From Prunella strophiata (taxonomy: Eukaryota > Chordata > Aves > Passeriformes > Prunellidae), in NCBI GenBank assembly GCA_036583965.1, contig JAZBQD010000062.1, positions 62,001-126,000 on the forward strand: a stretch of DNA of 64,000 nucleotides, read 5' to 3'. Positions within the stretch are counted from its first letter, which is position 1. Each line of letters begins with the position of its first letter. A model generated the notes under the pieces. It was not told the DNA's origin and did no database searches. It worked only from the letters and a program-made list of their open reading frames with translations. Positions 37,301-50,700 of the stretch are shown here, one piece after another. The translations under genes and the position numbers were made by a program.

Positions 37301-40300
37301 AATGCACCCCCTTCCTCCTCCTTTTCTTAGCTTTATATCTGAGATGACATCATATGCTATGGAATATCCCTTTGGTTAATTTGGGTCAGCTAGCCTGGTT
37401 GTGTCCTCACAAGATCTTGCCCACTTCCAGCACCTTAATGGGGGGAATGTTGAGAGACAGTGTTGATGCTGTACCAGTGCTGCTCACCAGTAGCCAAAAG
37501 ACTGGTGTGTTATCAACACCTTTCTAGCTGCCAATGCAAAGCACAACACTCTGGGAGCTGCTATGGGAACATGAACTCCAGCTCAGCCACACCCAGTACA
37601 ATAACCCTCTGTTTAATAATAAAAGGATGATTTCAAATAAAGAAAGTAGTTTTGTTACATAAAAAAATTACTGGTGGTTCAGAAACTTTGTTTGCTGGAA
37701 AGGAAGTTGATTTTTGGATGGAGAAAAAAATTCAAACCAGGAACTTAGCAGACCAATTTAGTTATCATTTTAAAGTGACTTTTTTTTAATAACATTCCCC
37801 AGGAGAAATTTCAATTCCCAATTCTGGGACCTTACAGTTTAAAGTCTTACCTCTATTAATTAAGTTTATTTTTACAGAAATGCACAAGGAAGGCAAGTAT
37901 TAAAAGGTGAAGTGTCTCCTTCCTGTGCTTGGTTGCAAAACATATCCTATTTTTATATTTTCCAGCTTGGTGTTTCACTTGGCACTTTGGGGGCTATACC
38001 AGCAGCAGCATTGGACCCTAACATTACAACACTGGGAGAAATACCACAGCCACCAATTATGGGGAATGTGGACCCATCCAAGATTGATGAAATTAGAAGA
38101 ACAGTCTATGTTGGAAACTTGAATTCACAGGTAGCTTTTTTTGGTTTTGTTGGTAATAATAATGGAAGATACAGAATTGTTAATTTGTGAATTACAATCT
38201 TACATTTTAAGAGTTTTCATTAGTTGATGCCAATAGAAGTTTACTAGAGATATTTCAAATTCTTGAATGCTGTTTTGCCAATCAGATTAGACCAGACTGT
38301 TGGAATTCATTCTAGCAGGAAAACAGAGAAATCACACTCTAACTGAATTCAAGAAGCATTTATGATTGTGGGTGTTGATCAAGTGTCTAGTTGGATTATA
38401 TTAGCTGAACAATGCCTCAGAATTTGTAAGAGCATGGTAGCTGTCCCCCACAACACTCTGCAGTTGCTTAAGTACATTAAGAAGAAATTATTTGTCCCAG
38501 TATAAGTTAAAAAATTAGCATAAATATATTTGAGTTGCTCTCACAGGAAAGTTGGGTCTGTCAGAAATTTCTTTTTCAGCAATTGATGGAATTGATTGAA
38601 AAACAATTTGATTTTGACTGATGGAAATATAAGTATTTGATTTTTGTGGTTTTTGACTGCCAAAGTAGCTACTAGAGTATAAAACTACTATTGATCGCAA
38701 TAAAATAAAACAAGCTTGAAACTAGTAGAAAAACAGATAAAAGTGAAGTCTTGTAATACTGCTTGGATTTTTTTTTTAGTTGATCAGAATTCACAATCAG
38801 TATCTTGGACATAGGTGTATCATCAGTTATTTCAAATAAGTTGTCTGAAAACTACAAAATCCTGTACAAGTGCTTTTTTTAACCTAGATGTAGAACTTTA
38901 GAGCTCATGGTTGCACTATTTTAAATTGTAATATATTTTTTCGATTATTGGAAGAAAAAAATACCTTTCTCTCTTAAAGTGTAACATCACCAAATTCATG
39001 TCACCTGTGTAATGCTGATGAGATGTCTTTCCAAAATCTGTAGCTGTTAGATTATCCAATATGTTGAATAAGCGGTTTTCATTATATATTTTACTTCACC
39101 TGCGTTCTTTGACTCTTTCTAGACTACAACAGCAGATCAGCTGCTTGAATTTTTTAAGCAAGTTGGAGAAGTTAAATTTGTGCGAATGGCAGGTGATGAG
39201 ACACAACCAACACGATTTGCTTTTGTGGAATTTGCAGACCAAAATTCTGTACCTCGAGCTCTTGCCTTTAATGGAGTTATGTTTGGAGACAGGCCACTGA
39301 AGTAAGAAATTATCCATATGAATATTGAATGAGAGATGTCTTAATATCCTTATACATTTATGACTCATGTGCAATAAACTGCTGTGATTAATATTTTTTA
39401 TTGTTATTATTATCAATGTAAAGACCTACTGTTAGTAAACTGGAATGCTTTTATGAACTCAAATTTCAAGGTTGGACATAACTTTTTTTCCAAGAAGAAT
39501 ATGGTTGGCATTGAATAAGATATTTCTACATCCAATCTTGAATTGGTGAAAGCCATAACAGTGAGAGAATCTGCAAAGTCCTTTGTACTAATTAAGCTTT
39601 ATATATGATGTGTATGTAATTAGTAGGTATTAATGTAGAAATTTTATCTGAAATAGATTTATAGACTTGTACTAGAAAAAAATTTAACACAGAAATATTT
39701 TGACACAATTATTTAAAAGTCATAAGATTTCAAAGCAATAAAAAACAGACATTTCATATACTTAGAAAAGATGAGAATGGAAAAATTTGTAGTTTTGCTG
39801 AACTTTGAAGTTTTTAGTCATACATGGAAGTTGAGGTGCTTTCATTTTTTTTTTTTTTTTTCATTTTTCCTTTTCAAGAGTTTGGAAGTTAAAGTTTTTA
39901 TTTTTGTCTTAATTTAGAATAAATCACTCCAATAATGCAATAGTGAAGCCTCCTGAAATGACACCACAAGCTGCTGCCAAGGAACTGGAAGAAGTGATGA
40001 AGAGAGTAAGGGAAGCCCAATCTTTCATATCTGCTGCTATTGAGCCAGGTAGGTATATTATCTTCATTACCTAACAGACATTCTGTGTGTACCTTGACGC
40101 ATGCTTTTAAGAGCACTTTCAAACAAAGGAAAAGGGTACTCCAAGGTGAGCAACATGTATGTGGAAAAACAAAAGAAAACAATCAAAATTGTTTTCATGC
40201 AACAAAGCAGTGGAATGAAGCTGACTTTATTTCATCATGTCTTATTTTCAGACACATGCTCACTGAATATTTTCAAAAATGCAAAGTCAATACTAAATTA

Positions 40301-43300
40301 ATATTTAATGATGGTGCTTTTAAAGTTCAAAGTACTTACAAACTTAAAAAATGCTTTATATTTTGTTTTCTCTTCTAGCACCCATTAATACCATAGTTTT
40401 ATGATCACAGCGAGCTAGTGTGCTGCTGAAAGCAGCAATATTATGCTTTTCTTTGGCAGGTTAATTTTATCGCTGTGCTATGCTCTTTTTCATACTGCCT
40501 CAAGACTATATGCATCCTCATAGCAAATGGGATCAGAGAATGAATCTGGGATAAAACTTAACATATTGTAACAGAATTTTTTTCCATTCAGATTGGTTCC
40601 CTGATCCCTGTTAACACTGAAATGCCAGGTCAAGGAGGAAGGTGTCAGTGACTCAAGTGGTTAAGCAGACACTTCAGTGCTGATTTATGCTGACTTAAAG
40701 TGATTACAACACCTCAATGTAAAAAATTCTCAACTTGTTAAATTTGCAGTTGAAATCCTCCTTTTTTTTTTCATCAGCAAGATTTTGTCTTTCTTACAAA
40801 AAGACACAGACATTAGCTTATGTAGGTTAGATAGTGGAGGGTTTTGAGGGTTTTTTTTTGGGGGAGGGGGGATGGAGTACTTTCTTTTTTGAGAGTTGTG
40901 AGAAAAATAGTTCTAACATTTCCTCAGTGTTAAGCAGCAGAATTATAATCTTTTAGAGTCTGAACCAAAGTCTGCAGAGGTCACTGGTAAGTTTTCTGTT
41001 GACTTCCTGGCCTTCGGATCAAACTTTTTACTCCCTTCTCTCCATTCCTTCCTCCCCCAAAACAGCATTTGAGGAATAGAACTTCAATATTTGTACAGTG
41101 GTTGGAATATTTAAAAGTATAAAAAGTACTAATTATTATTTGTATTTTATGCTTGTTTTCAAAACTGTGCCCTCTAAATTTATTCTTCTAAGATTATTTT
41201 TAAAAGTAATTAAATTAAATAATATACTGGAGGAGAACCTGTTATAATCTTGTGCATTGTGGCAGTAACATAAATCCCATTCCTAACAGAGCTAGCTGTT
41301 TATAATTATCTGGTTTATGTGTACTGTTGCAGGGTAGCTGCACTCAGCTGTGAGAGGATGGATTGTAGGAGAATAGAGATAGTGCTGAAGGCAATCTCGC
41401 CCCTGAGGAGTTGCAGCTGTACTAATTACCAAAGAGTAGGAACAGCCCTGCCCTTAATAGATCACAGTTATGTCCAATAAGGATGGGTGTTATAAAAGAG
41501 TGGGTTAGCTGGTCAAGAGGGGAGTTGGAGTTTCTTGGCTATGTTGCAAAGAGGAAGGGGCAGGTGGTTGTGCAAGGGACAGTAAGTGTTAGGCGGTCAT
41601 GCAAGAAATAGGAAGGAGTCAGCCAGCAGTGTAGAAGGAAGAGAAAAGGAGTTAGTGTTGTGAGGAGCTGCTCATGGGAACTCATAGAGAGAAGGTATGA
41701 AAGTTTTATAGTAAGATAATAAACTGGTGCCATGCACCAACACCAACAATTGGTGGCCTGTATGGGGATGAGTCCTGACACTCAACGAGTATATGCAATG
41801 ACTTTATTGGATGTTTCTCAAGGGTATTAACAAAGAAGGAAGATGTGCAAAGCATGGGCCCCTTGCACTATATGTGTGATACATTACACTTGTGCCAGAT
41901 TGTTAACTGGGCTCTTTCAATATTTTGAGCTTACATTGCAGTGTTTTCTTCCTCTCAGAGTCTCGAAAGAGCAGTGAAAGAAAAGGTGGTCGATCTCGTT
42001 CCCATTCTCGTTCAGAATCCAGGTCTAGCTCAAAATCCCAATCTAGAAGGAAAAGATCTCACTCAAAATGCAGGTAAGTATATTTTTTATTTTGGACTAA
42101 GAATTCATGCTGGGGTTTTTTTGAGTCGTGGTGGTTACTGAAGTTTCTTGCTGAGTTGTGAGACAAGTTTCCCTGTAGAGAAAATTAGTAACTTAAACTG
42201 ACCTAGATAGAGGAACTAGGAAGTTTGTCTCTGAACAAATACCCTTTCCCTCTAATTGCTGCCTGTTTTCTGTATTACTTTGAGGTAAAACACACTAGAA
42301 GGTACTTTTTGTGCCATGTAGCATGATTTCATTTTGTAACCTTTGTCTTTTAAAAATAAATAGTTATCTCTGTTTTGTGGATGGAACATTTAGTTGACTG
42401 TTAATGCCTTAGACAGGCTGGCTGGTTTTGCTAGTAGAAAGTTGCTGCTTTCCTGAACTTCTAAACATCTAGTTAACAAATGCTGTATTTGTATTAACTG
42501 TACTGTAAATGTAAAGCTGTATTTTTTAAAAGCCAGAAGAAAAAAAAGCTTTAAGGGTAATTTTTCATTCTTCAGATTTTTCTTTGCTTTGCTAATTTCT
42601 TAAGTTGTAAAACAGACTTTGAAATATAGGACAAATAAAATTACTAGATTGTCCATAAAGTTTACCCATTAAGATTTCCTTTCCAAGAATGAAACAGTCT
42701 TTCTATGTAAGACTTATAAACACTTCCTGAAATGGTACAATGTCAGGAATGTCTTTTGATCATTCACATAATCAATCTAAAGATATTTGACTCCATTAAG
42801 TATAAAAAAACCCAACAAAACCTTAGTGTATTTGATAGCTTGCACTTTAAAAAGGTGAGTGTTTTCAGTGTTGCAGCGACAGCACTATACCATTCTTTCA
42901 TCCATTGTTTTTTCAACAGGGCAGCTAGAGTTCTTTCACATACAGAAAAACTGGCCAGAGGGAATATACCACATCAGTTATACTACCAAACAAGATATAA
43001 GTGTGCAGGCTTCAGATTTCATAAACTCCTAGAATAGTTTGGGTTGGAAGGGACCTTAGAGATCATCTAGTTCCAACCCTCCTGCCATGTGCAGGGACAC
43101 CTTACATTAGACCAGGTTCCTCAAAGCCCCATCTGACCTGGCCTTGAACACTTCCAAGGATGGGGCAGCCTGTTTCAGTGCCTCACCACCCACACAGTAA
43201 AGAATTTCTTCCTAATATCTAATCTAAACCTACCTTCTTTCATTTTAAAGCCATTCCCCCTTGTTCTATCACCACATGCCCTTGTAAAAAATTCCTCCCC

Positions 43301-46300
43301 AGCTTTCTTATAGGCCCCCTTTAGGTACCAGAAGGCTGCTATAAGGTCACCCTGGAGATTTCTCTTTTCCAGGCTGAACAGCCCAGCCTCAACTCTCTCA
43401 GCCTGTCTTCAGAGGGGAGGTGTTCCAGCCCTCTGATCACCTTCATGGTCCTCCTCTGGACTCTCTCCAACAGGCCTATGTCCTTCCTGTGCTGGGGACC
43501 CCAGAGCTGGATGCAGTGCTCCAGGTGGGGTGTCACAAGAGCAGAGTAGAGGGGGAGAATCACCTCCCTCACCCTGCTGGCCATGGTCCTTTTGATGCAG
43601 CCTTTGATGCAGATTATTTTTGATATGGTTGGCTATCTGTGCTGCAAGCACACATTGCTGAGACATTGTCATGGTTTGACACTGGCCCAATGCCAGGCAT
43701 CCAGGAGAGTTGCTCAATCACCCTCCCCTGCCACAGCTGGGCAGAGGGAAAAAAAATTATCTAACACTTCATGAGGGAGGTAGGGACCGGGAGAAATATT
43801 TCAAGGGCAAAACAGGCTCAACTTAAGGTTGCAAAGTGAATTTTATTACTAACAGAATCAGAGGAGGATAATGAGAAGCAAAATAAGCCCTTAAAAGACC
43901 GTTTTGCCCCCCCAGCTCCTCCCTCCTTCACACTGACAGCACAGGGAGACAGGGCATGGGGATTTTGGTCAGTTCATCACTGAGATTTTCTTCTGCTGCT
44001 CTAGGAGAGGAGTCCTTCCCCTGTGAGACGATGGGGTCCCTCCCATGGGAGACAGTTCTCTGTGAACTTCTCCAGTGTGGGTCCACTCTCACAAGCAGCA
44101 GCCATACCACACCTGCTACAATGTGAACTCCCCCCACGGGACCACAGTCCTCCCAAAACTGCTGTGATGTGGCTCTCTTTCCACAAGGTGCAGTCCTCCA
44201 AGGACAGGCTGCTCCAGCCTGGAAGCAGGGGCCCCTTCTCTCCACCAAGTCTCCCACTGGATCATAGCCTCCAGGCATCGATCTGCTCTGGCATGGGCAC
44301 CTCCTCCACGGGCTGCAGGTGGATCTCTCTGCATCCCCTGTGGACCCATGGACTGCAGGGGGACAACCTGCTTCACCATGGTCTTTACCACAGCCTGCAG
44401 AGGAATCTGGACTCCAGCACCTGGAGCACCGCCTCCCCCTCCTTCTCTACTGACCTTGGTGTCACCATGTTGTTTTCCCTCTCATATTCTCACCTCCTTC
44501 TCTTCTTTAACTACAAGCAAAAACTTGTGACTTTTGTTTTGATTTTCTTAAATATGTAATCACAGAGGCATTACCAACCTCTCTCATTGGCCCAGTTTTG
44601 GCCAGCAGCATGTCCATCTTCAGAGCCATCAGCCATTGGCTCTGTTGGACATGGTGGGAAGCTTCTAGCAGCTTCTCACAGGAGTCATCTTTGTGGCCCC
44701 CCTGCTGCCAAAAAACAGGCTGTGCCAAACCAATACATACATATCAAACTTCTTGTCCACCAACACCCCCAAGTCCTTCTCCCCAGAGCTGCTCTCAATC
44801 CATTTTTCACTCAGCCTTTACTTGTGTTTGGGATTGCCCTGACCCACATGCAGGACCTTGCACTTGACCTTGTTGAACTTCATGCGGTTTTTACAGGCCC
44901 ACCTCTCAAGCCTGTCAGGGCCCCTCTGGTTGGCATCCCTTCCATCCAGTGTGTTGACTGCACCACACAATTTGCTGTCGTCAGCAAATTTGCTAAGGGT
45001 GCACTCAATCTCACTGTCCATGTCACCAACAAAGATGTTAAACAGTGCCTGTCCCAATACTGATTCCTGAGGATCACCACACATCACTGCTCTCCACTTG
45101 GACTGCAACTCTTTGAGTGTGATCATCCAGCCAATTCCTTATCCATCGAGTGGTCCATTGTCACATCACCAAATCAGAGAATCAAAGAATCACAGAATAT
45201 GCTGAGTTAAAAATGACCCACAAGGATCACTGAGTCCAACTCCAGGCCCTGCACAGCACCATCCCCAAGAACCACACCATGTGCCTGAGAGTATTGTCCA
45301 AAAGCTTCTTTTCCAAACTCTGTCAGGCTTGGGGCTGTGACCACTTCCCTGGGGAGCCTGTTCCAGTGTCCAACCACCCTTTGGGTGAAGAACCTTTCTC
45401 TAATATCCAACCTAAACCTCCTCTGACAAAACTTCAGGCTATTTCCTCGGGTCTTGTCACTGGTCACCACAGAGAAGAGATCAGTGTCTGCCCCTCCTCT
45501 TCCCTGCACAAGGAAGTTGTAGACTGTGATGTGATCTCCCCTCAGTCTCCTCCAGGCTGAACAGACCAAGTGACCTCAGCCACTCCTCACAGAGCTTCCC
45601 CTCAAGGCCCTTCACCATCTTTTTTGCCCTCCTTTGGATGCTCTCTAATAGCTTAATATCTTTCTTGTATTGTGGTGCCCAAAGCTGCATACAATATTCA
45701 AGATGAGGTCACACCAGTACTAAGCAGAGCGGGACAATCATCTCCCTTGACTGGCTGGTGATGCTTTGCCTGATGCACCCCAGGACACGGTTGGCCCTCC
45801 TGGCTGCCAGGGCACACTGCTGACTCATATTCAACTTTCCGTTGACCAGGACCCCCAGGTCCCTATCCTTTGCACTGCTTTCCAGCATCTCATTCTCCAG
45901 TCTGTATATAAATCCAGGGTTGCCCCATCCCAGGTGCAGAATCTGTCACTTTCCCTTGTTAAACTTTATGCATTTGGTGATTGCCCAGTCCTCTAATTTG
46001 TCAAGGTCTCTCTGCAGGGCCTCCTCACCTTTGAGGGAGTCAACGGTTCCTCCCAGTTTTTTATTATCTGCAAACTTGCTTAGTATCCCTTTGAGTCCTG
46101 CTTTCAAGTAATTTATGGAGGTGTTGAAGAGCACAGGGCTAAGATGGAGCCCTGAGGAATCCCACTAGTGACAGGTTGCCAGTCTGATGTCACCCTATTC
46201 ATTATAACTCTCTGTGCCCGACCTTTGAGCCAGTTGCTCACCCATCACATGATGTATTTATCCAGCTGTGTGCTGGACATTTTGTCCAGAAGGATTCTGT

Positions 46301-47710
46301 GAGAGACAGTATCAAAAGCTCTACTGAAATCCAAAAAGATGACATCAACCGTCTTCCCTTGATCAATGAGGTGGGTTACCTTGTCAAAAAAGGAAATCAA
46401 GTTTGATAAGCAGGACTTTCTTGTCATGAAGCCATGCGTGCTGTGACCGATGACTGCATTGTCTTTTGCGTGTTTTTCAATACCTCCCAAAATAATCTTC
46501 ATAACTTTACCAGGCACTGAAGTGAGACTAACAGGCCTGTAGTTTCTGTGGTCCTTCTTCCTGCCCTTGATAATCGGGACAATGTTCGGCAGCTTTCAGT
46601 CAGCTGGGACCTCTCCAGATTTCCAAGACCACTCAAAAATCATCGAGGGAGGTTTTTGTGATGACATCAGCCAGTTCCTTGAGGATTCTTGGATGAATCC
46701 CATCAGGCCCCATAGATTTATAGAGATCCAGCTGGAGCAGCAGATCCCACACGATTTCAGCGTTTACTAGGAGTAGATCATTCTCACAGTCATGGTCCTC
46801 CAGCTCAGGACACGGAGACCCCCTTGGTCCATCATCCATGTTGATGACATAGGCAGAGAATGTGTTAAACACCTTTGCCTTGTCCATGTCCCTCTTTGTG
46901 AGGTGTCCATCCTCATCCTGGAACAGGCAGATGTTATTTCTACACTGCCGATTGCTATTATTATATTTGAAAAAACTCCTTTTATCATCCCCCACAGTTC
47001 TGGCAGCTTCAACTCCAGTTGAGCTTTACCATACAGATTTTCTCCCTACAGTGCCGAGCAGCATCTCTGTATTCTTCCCATGTCACCTGACCTTGCTTCC
47101 ATCTGGCATACACCTTCCTGTTTTGCCGTATTTTCAAGAGAAGATTCCTGTTCAGCCAAGTCGGCCTGCCTGGCCTGCTTGACTTCTTGCATTTAGGAAT
47201 CACCTGCTCCTGGTGACCTTAGGAGGCGATGTTTAAAAAGTGACCAGCACTGATGGACCCCATCACCTACAAAAACATTTTCCCAAGGGACCTTTGTACA
47301 AGTCTAGGTAGATGACATCAGTCACTCTTCCTTCATCCACCACTGCTCTACCCCCATCGTAGAAGGCCACTAAATTTGTCCAGCACAATCTGCTCTGGCT
47401 GTCAGCAATCATCTCCTTATTTTCCAGTGCCTGTGTTTTGTAATAATGTTACACAGTAAGTGTTATATAATGGCATAAAAACATTGGGTACCTTTTTAAT
47501 GCAAGAACATTCATTTGTTCAATTATTTATTGCTTATCTTCTCTAACTCGGGAGGTAACTGAAAAACAGTCTTTGTTTTGTGTAACTGCAATAATCAGTG
47601 CTATTTTGTACTGATGCAAATCTAACCGATTTTTAGGAGATAAATTTGGATTTATTTTTCTTGCAGAAAATCTGTGCTTTAAACAATTGCTGATAGGTAT
47701 ATTTGTATAT

Positions 47711-47741
<31 letters not shown>

Positions 47742-50700
47742 TAGTGATTTTACCACTGTTACTGTCAGTTTTGAGAACATGCTGTGTTGTGGTTTAACCC
47801 CAGGCAGGAACTAAGTACCATGCAACCGCTTGTTCACTTCCACCCCTCCTTCCCTGGTGGGATGGGGAAGAGAATCGGAAAAAGATAAAACCCATGGCTG
47901 AGATAAAAACAGTTTAATAAGAGAAGAAAAAGTAAAACGTAAAAATAATACTTACAGAACCAACAATAATTTTAAAATGTAATTACCATAAGAGGGAGAC
48001 AGAGGAATAAAACCCAAGTGAAACAAGTGCTGCACAATACAATTGCTCGCCATCTGCTGACCCATGCCCAGCCTGTCCCCAAGCACTGATTGGTGGCTTA
48101 TGGCCAACTCCCCCCAGTTTGTATACTGAACATGATGTTCCATGGTATGAAAAATCCCTTTGGCCAGTTCAGGTCAGCTGTCCTGGCTATGCTCCCTCAT
48201 GGTTTATTGTGCACCTCCTCACTGGCAGAGCATGAGACACTGAAGGAGCCCTTGTCTTAGGGTAAGCACTACTTAGCAACAACCAAAACATCAGTGTTAT
48301 AAAAATTATTCTTATACTGAATCCAAACCACAGCACTGTACCAGCTACTGAGAAAAAAATTAACTCTGTCTCACCTGAAACCAGAACTGTATCCACCCCT
48401 TATTCCACACTATTTATGTCATGCCAGGTCCCTGTTACAAATGGAGATGAGAGTTTAGACAAGCCCTGCCTTTGACTCAGATTTCTGGTAGTAGCTCTTT
48501 TTGAGGTGGCCTGCACCCCAAATGGTTCTCACTCCCAAGTTCTTAAGAATGGCCAATTAAGTCTATTTTAAAATGAATTATTTATTGAATAGACACAATA
48601 TTAACAGACACAAGACTTTAAACAGACTACTTACTACACAGGATAAAACAAAAAGAACTACTAGTAGATAAAATACAGTGCACAATAAAAGGTACCTATA
48701 TTAAAGGTAGTGAAGAAATAGTATAGGTTAGGAGTCAATGTAGCTTACCACTGAATTGATGATGGAGTACACAGAATCCTTTCACTCAATTCCTGGAAAA
48801 GTAACCACAAAGTTTGTGTCCAAACTTCGGAGAGAAGTCCTACATGTTTCCAGGGTGTGTGTAGGAGACTTCTGACTTCGTGAAAGTTTGTATAGCTTTT
48901 ATAGTTTGTAAAGTGAATTGTCTGTCAGCCAGAAATTCCAGCTTATCTCCCTACATCCTGCTCTCAAGGCAAGATGTTTATTGTATCCCATCTGGTGTCA
49001 GAGGTAACTCCTTACTGGATAAGCCTGCATTATCTCACCAATTCATGTGAGGGGGAGAATGCCTGGAGCTATTGCACCAGCTGATGGATAGAACAGATAA
49101 GCTCTTCTGTGGTAGGGGGGAAGACTTATGTACATTCAGGTTCCTCAGGTGGTCATGAACCTGATCTTCTCTTACAGTAGGAAGGACTTTGCTCCCCCAG
49201 TCCCCATTCTGCTGTCTATCCACTCAAGAGATGTGGGAAGAGAGGTTGCCATTGAAGATTGAGGCAAAGAAGTTGTCAAGTACCTCAGCCTTCTCTTCAT
49301 CCATTGTTACCATTTACCAGTGTTGTTTATTAGGGGGTTACACAATCTTTGACCTTCCCTTTCTCGTTGACATAACTGTAGAAGCCCTTTCTGTTGTTCT
49401 TTGTGTCCTTTGCCAGGTTCAGTTCCAGCTTCACCTTGGTCTTCCTCACCCTATCCCTACACAACTGTACTTTGTCTCTATATTCTTCCCAGCTCACCTG
49501 TCCTAGCTTCAACTGTCTATGCACTTGCTTCTTTCCCTTTAGTTTGACCAGCAGTTCCCCACTCAGCCATGCTGGTCTCTTGCCTTCCTTGCCTAATTTC
49601 TTTTTTCTGGGGATCACTAGCTCTTGCACTCTATAGATGGCTTCTTTAAATATCTGCCAGGTCTGTTCCACTCCCTTGTGCCTGAGGACAGTCTCCCGGG
49701 AGATCCCACTGACTCTCTCCCTGGAGAGCTGTAAGTTTGCTTTCCTAAAGTTCAGGGGCCTAACTGCTCCTTACCTGACCCATATCCCTCAGCACTATGA
49801 ACTCCACCAGTGCAGGATCACTGCAGCCCTGGCTACCTCTAATGTTGATGTCCCCAATTAGCTCAGTTACATTGGTGACCAACAGATCCAGTATTGCATC
49901 CCCTCTGGTAGGGCTATTACCTGGCTCAAGAAGTTATGCTCCATGCATTCCAGGAGTCTCTTGGATTGCCTACAACTTGCTGTGCTACTTTCCCAGCAGA
50001 TGTTAGTGTCACGGGTGGAGTGGGAGCTTCAGACAAAGTTTATTAGAGAAGCCTTCCCATTGAGTCACAAGGTGCAGAAAGGACCGCCTTGCTTTCTAAA
50101 CTCCTTCTCAGAGAGGAGCCTGAGTGTGGCTGGATCCAATCTTAGCCCCAGATTTTGTCAATGGTTTAAAGTCTAAAGAATTATAAAGGTGTAATTGAAC
50201 TTATGTACAACTTTGTCCTGTGGGATTAAGGATGGCAAACCAGATATATAGATATATGTTGCGGTTCATTTGTGGTCCCCGGGGGACCCCCTAAGCTGTA
50301 TGTTTGCTGGTAGCAGCAGGCAGGCAAGGAGACTCCACACGGCTTCTGGGGGTGCTAATTAGATGAGGGTTTATTGGGGGTCCCACCCCGGGAGCAGCAT
50401 GGTTTCGGAGGGAGAAGGGGGAAAGGGGGAGGGAGGGGAAAAAAGGGAGGGGGAGAAAGGGAGAACCTAGGGAGAAAGGGGCCAAGAGAGAGCCTGGTCT
50501 CCCTGGCACAGCTTAACAGGGAGATTCAAAGTGGGCGCGGAATAAGACTTGGGCCAATGGGATTACAGATACATGATACTTCAGGGGAGGATCACAGGCC
50601 TGGGATAAACAGTACATTTTCGAGGGGTGAGACAGCGCATACCATTTAACTAAAATGTAACACCACAGATATAGATATAGATAGATAGATATAGATATAG

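Noticed and set aside
44023..44559. 178-residue open frame (+)
   Set aside because: Lies wholly inside the solo LTR at 43677-44737, antisense to it.
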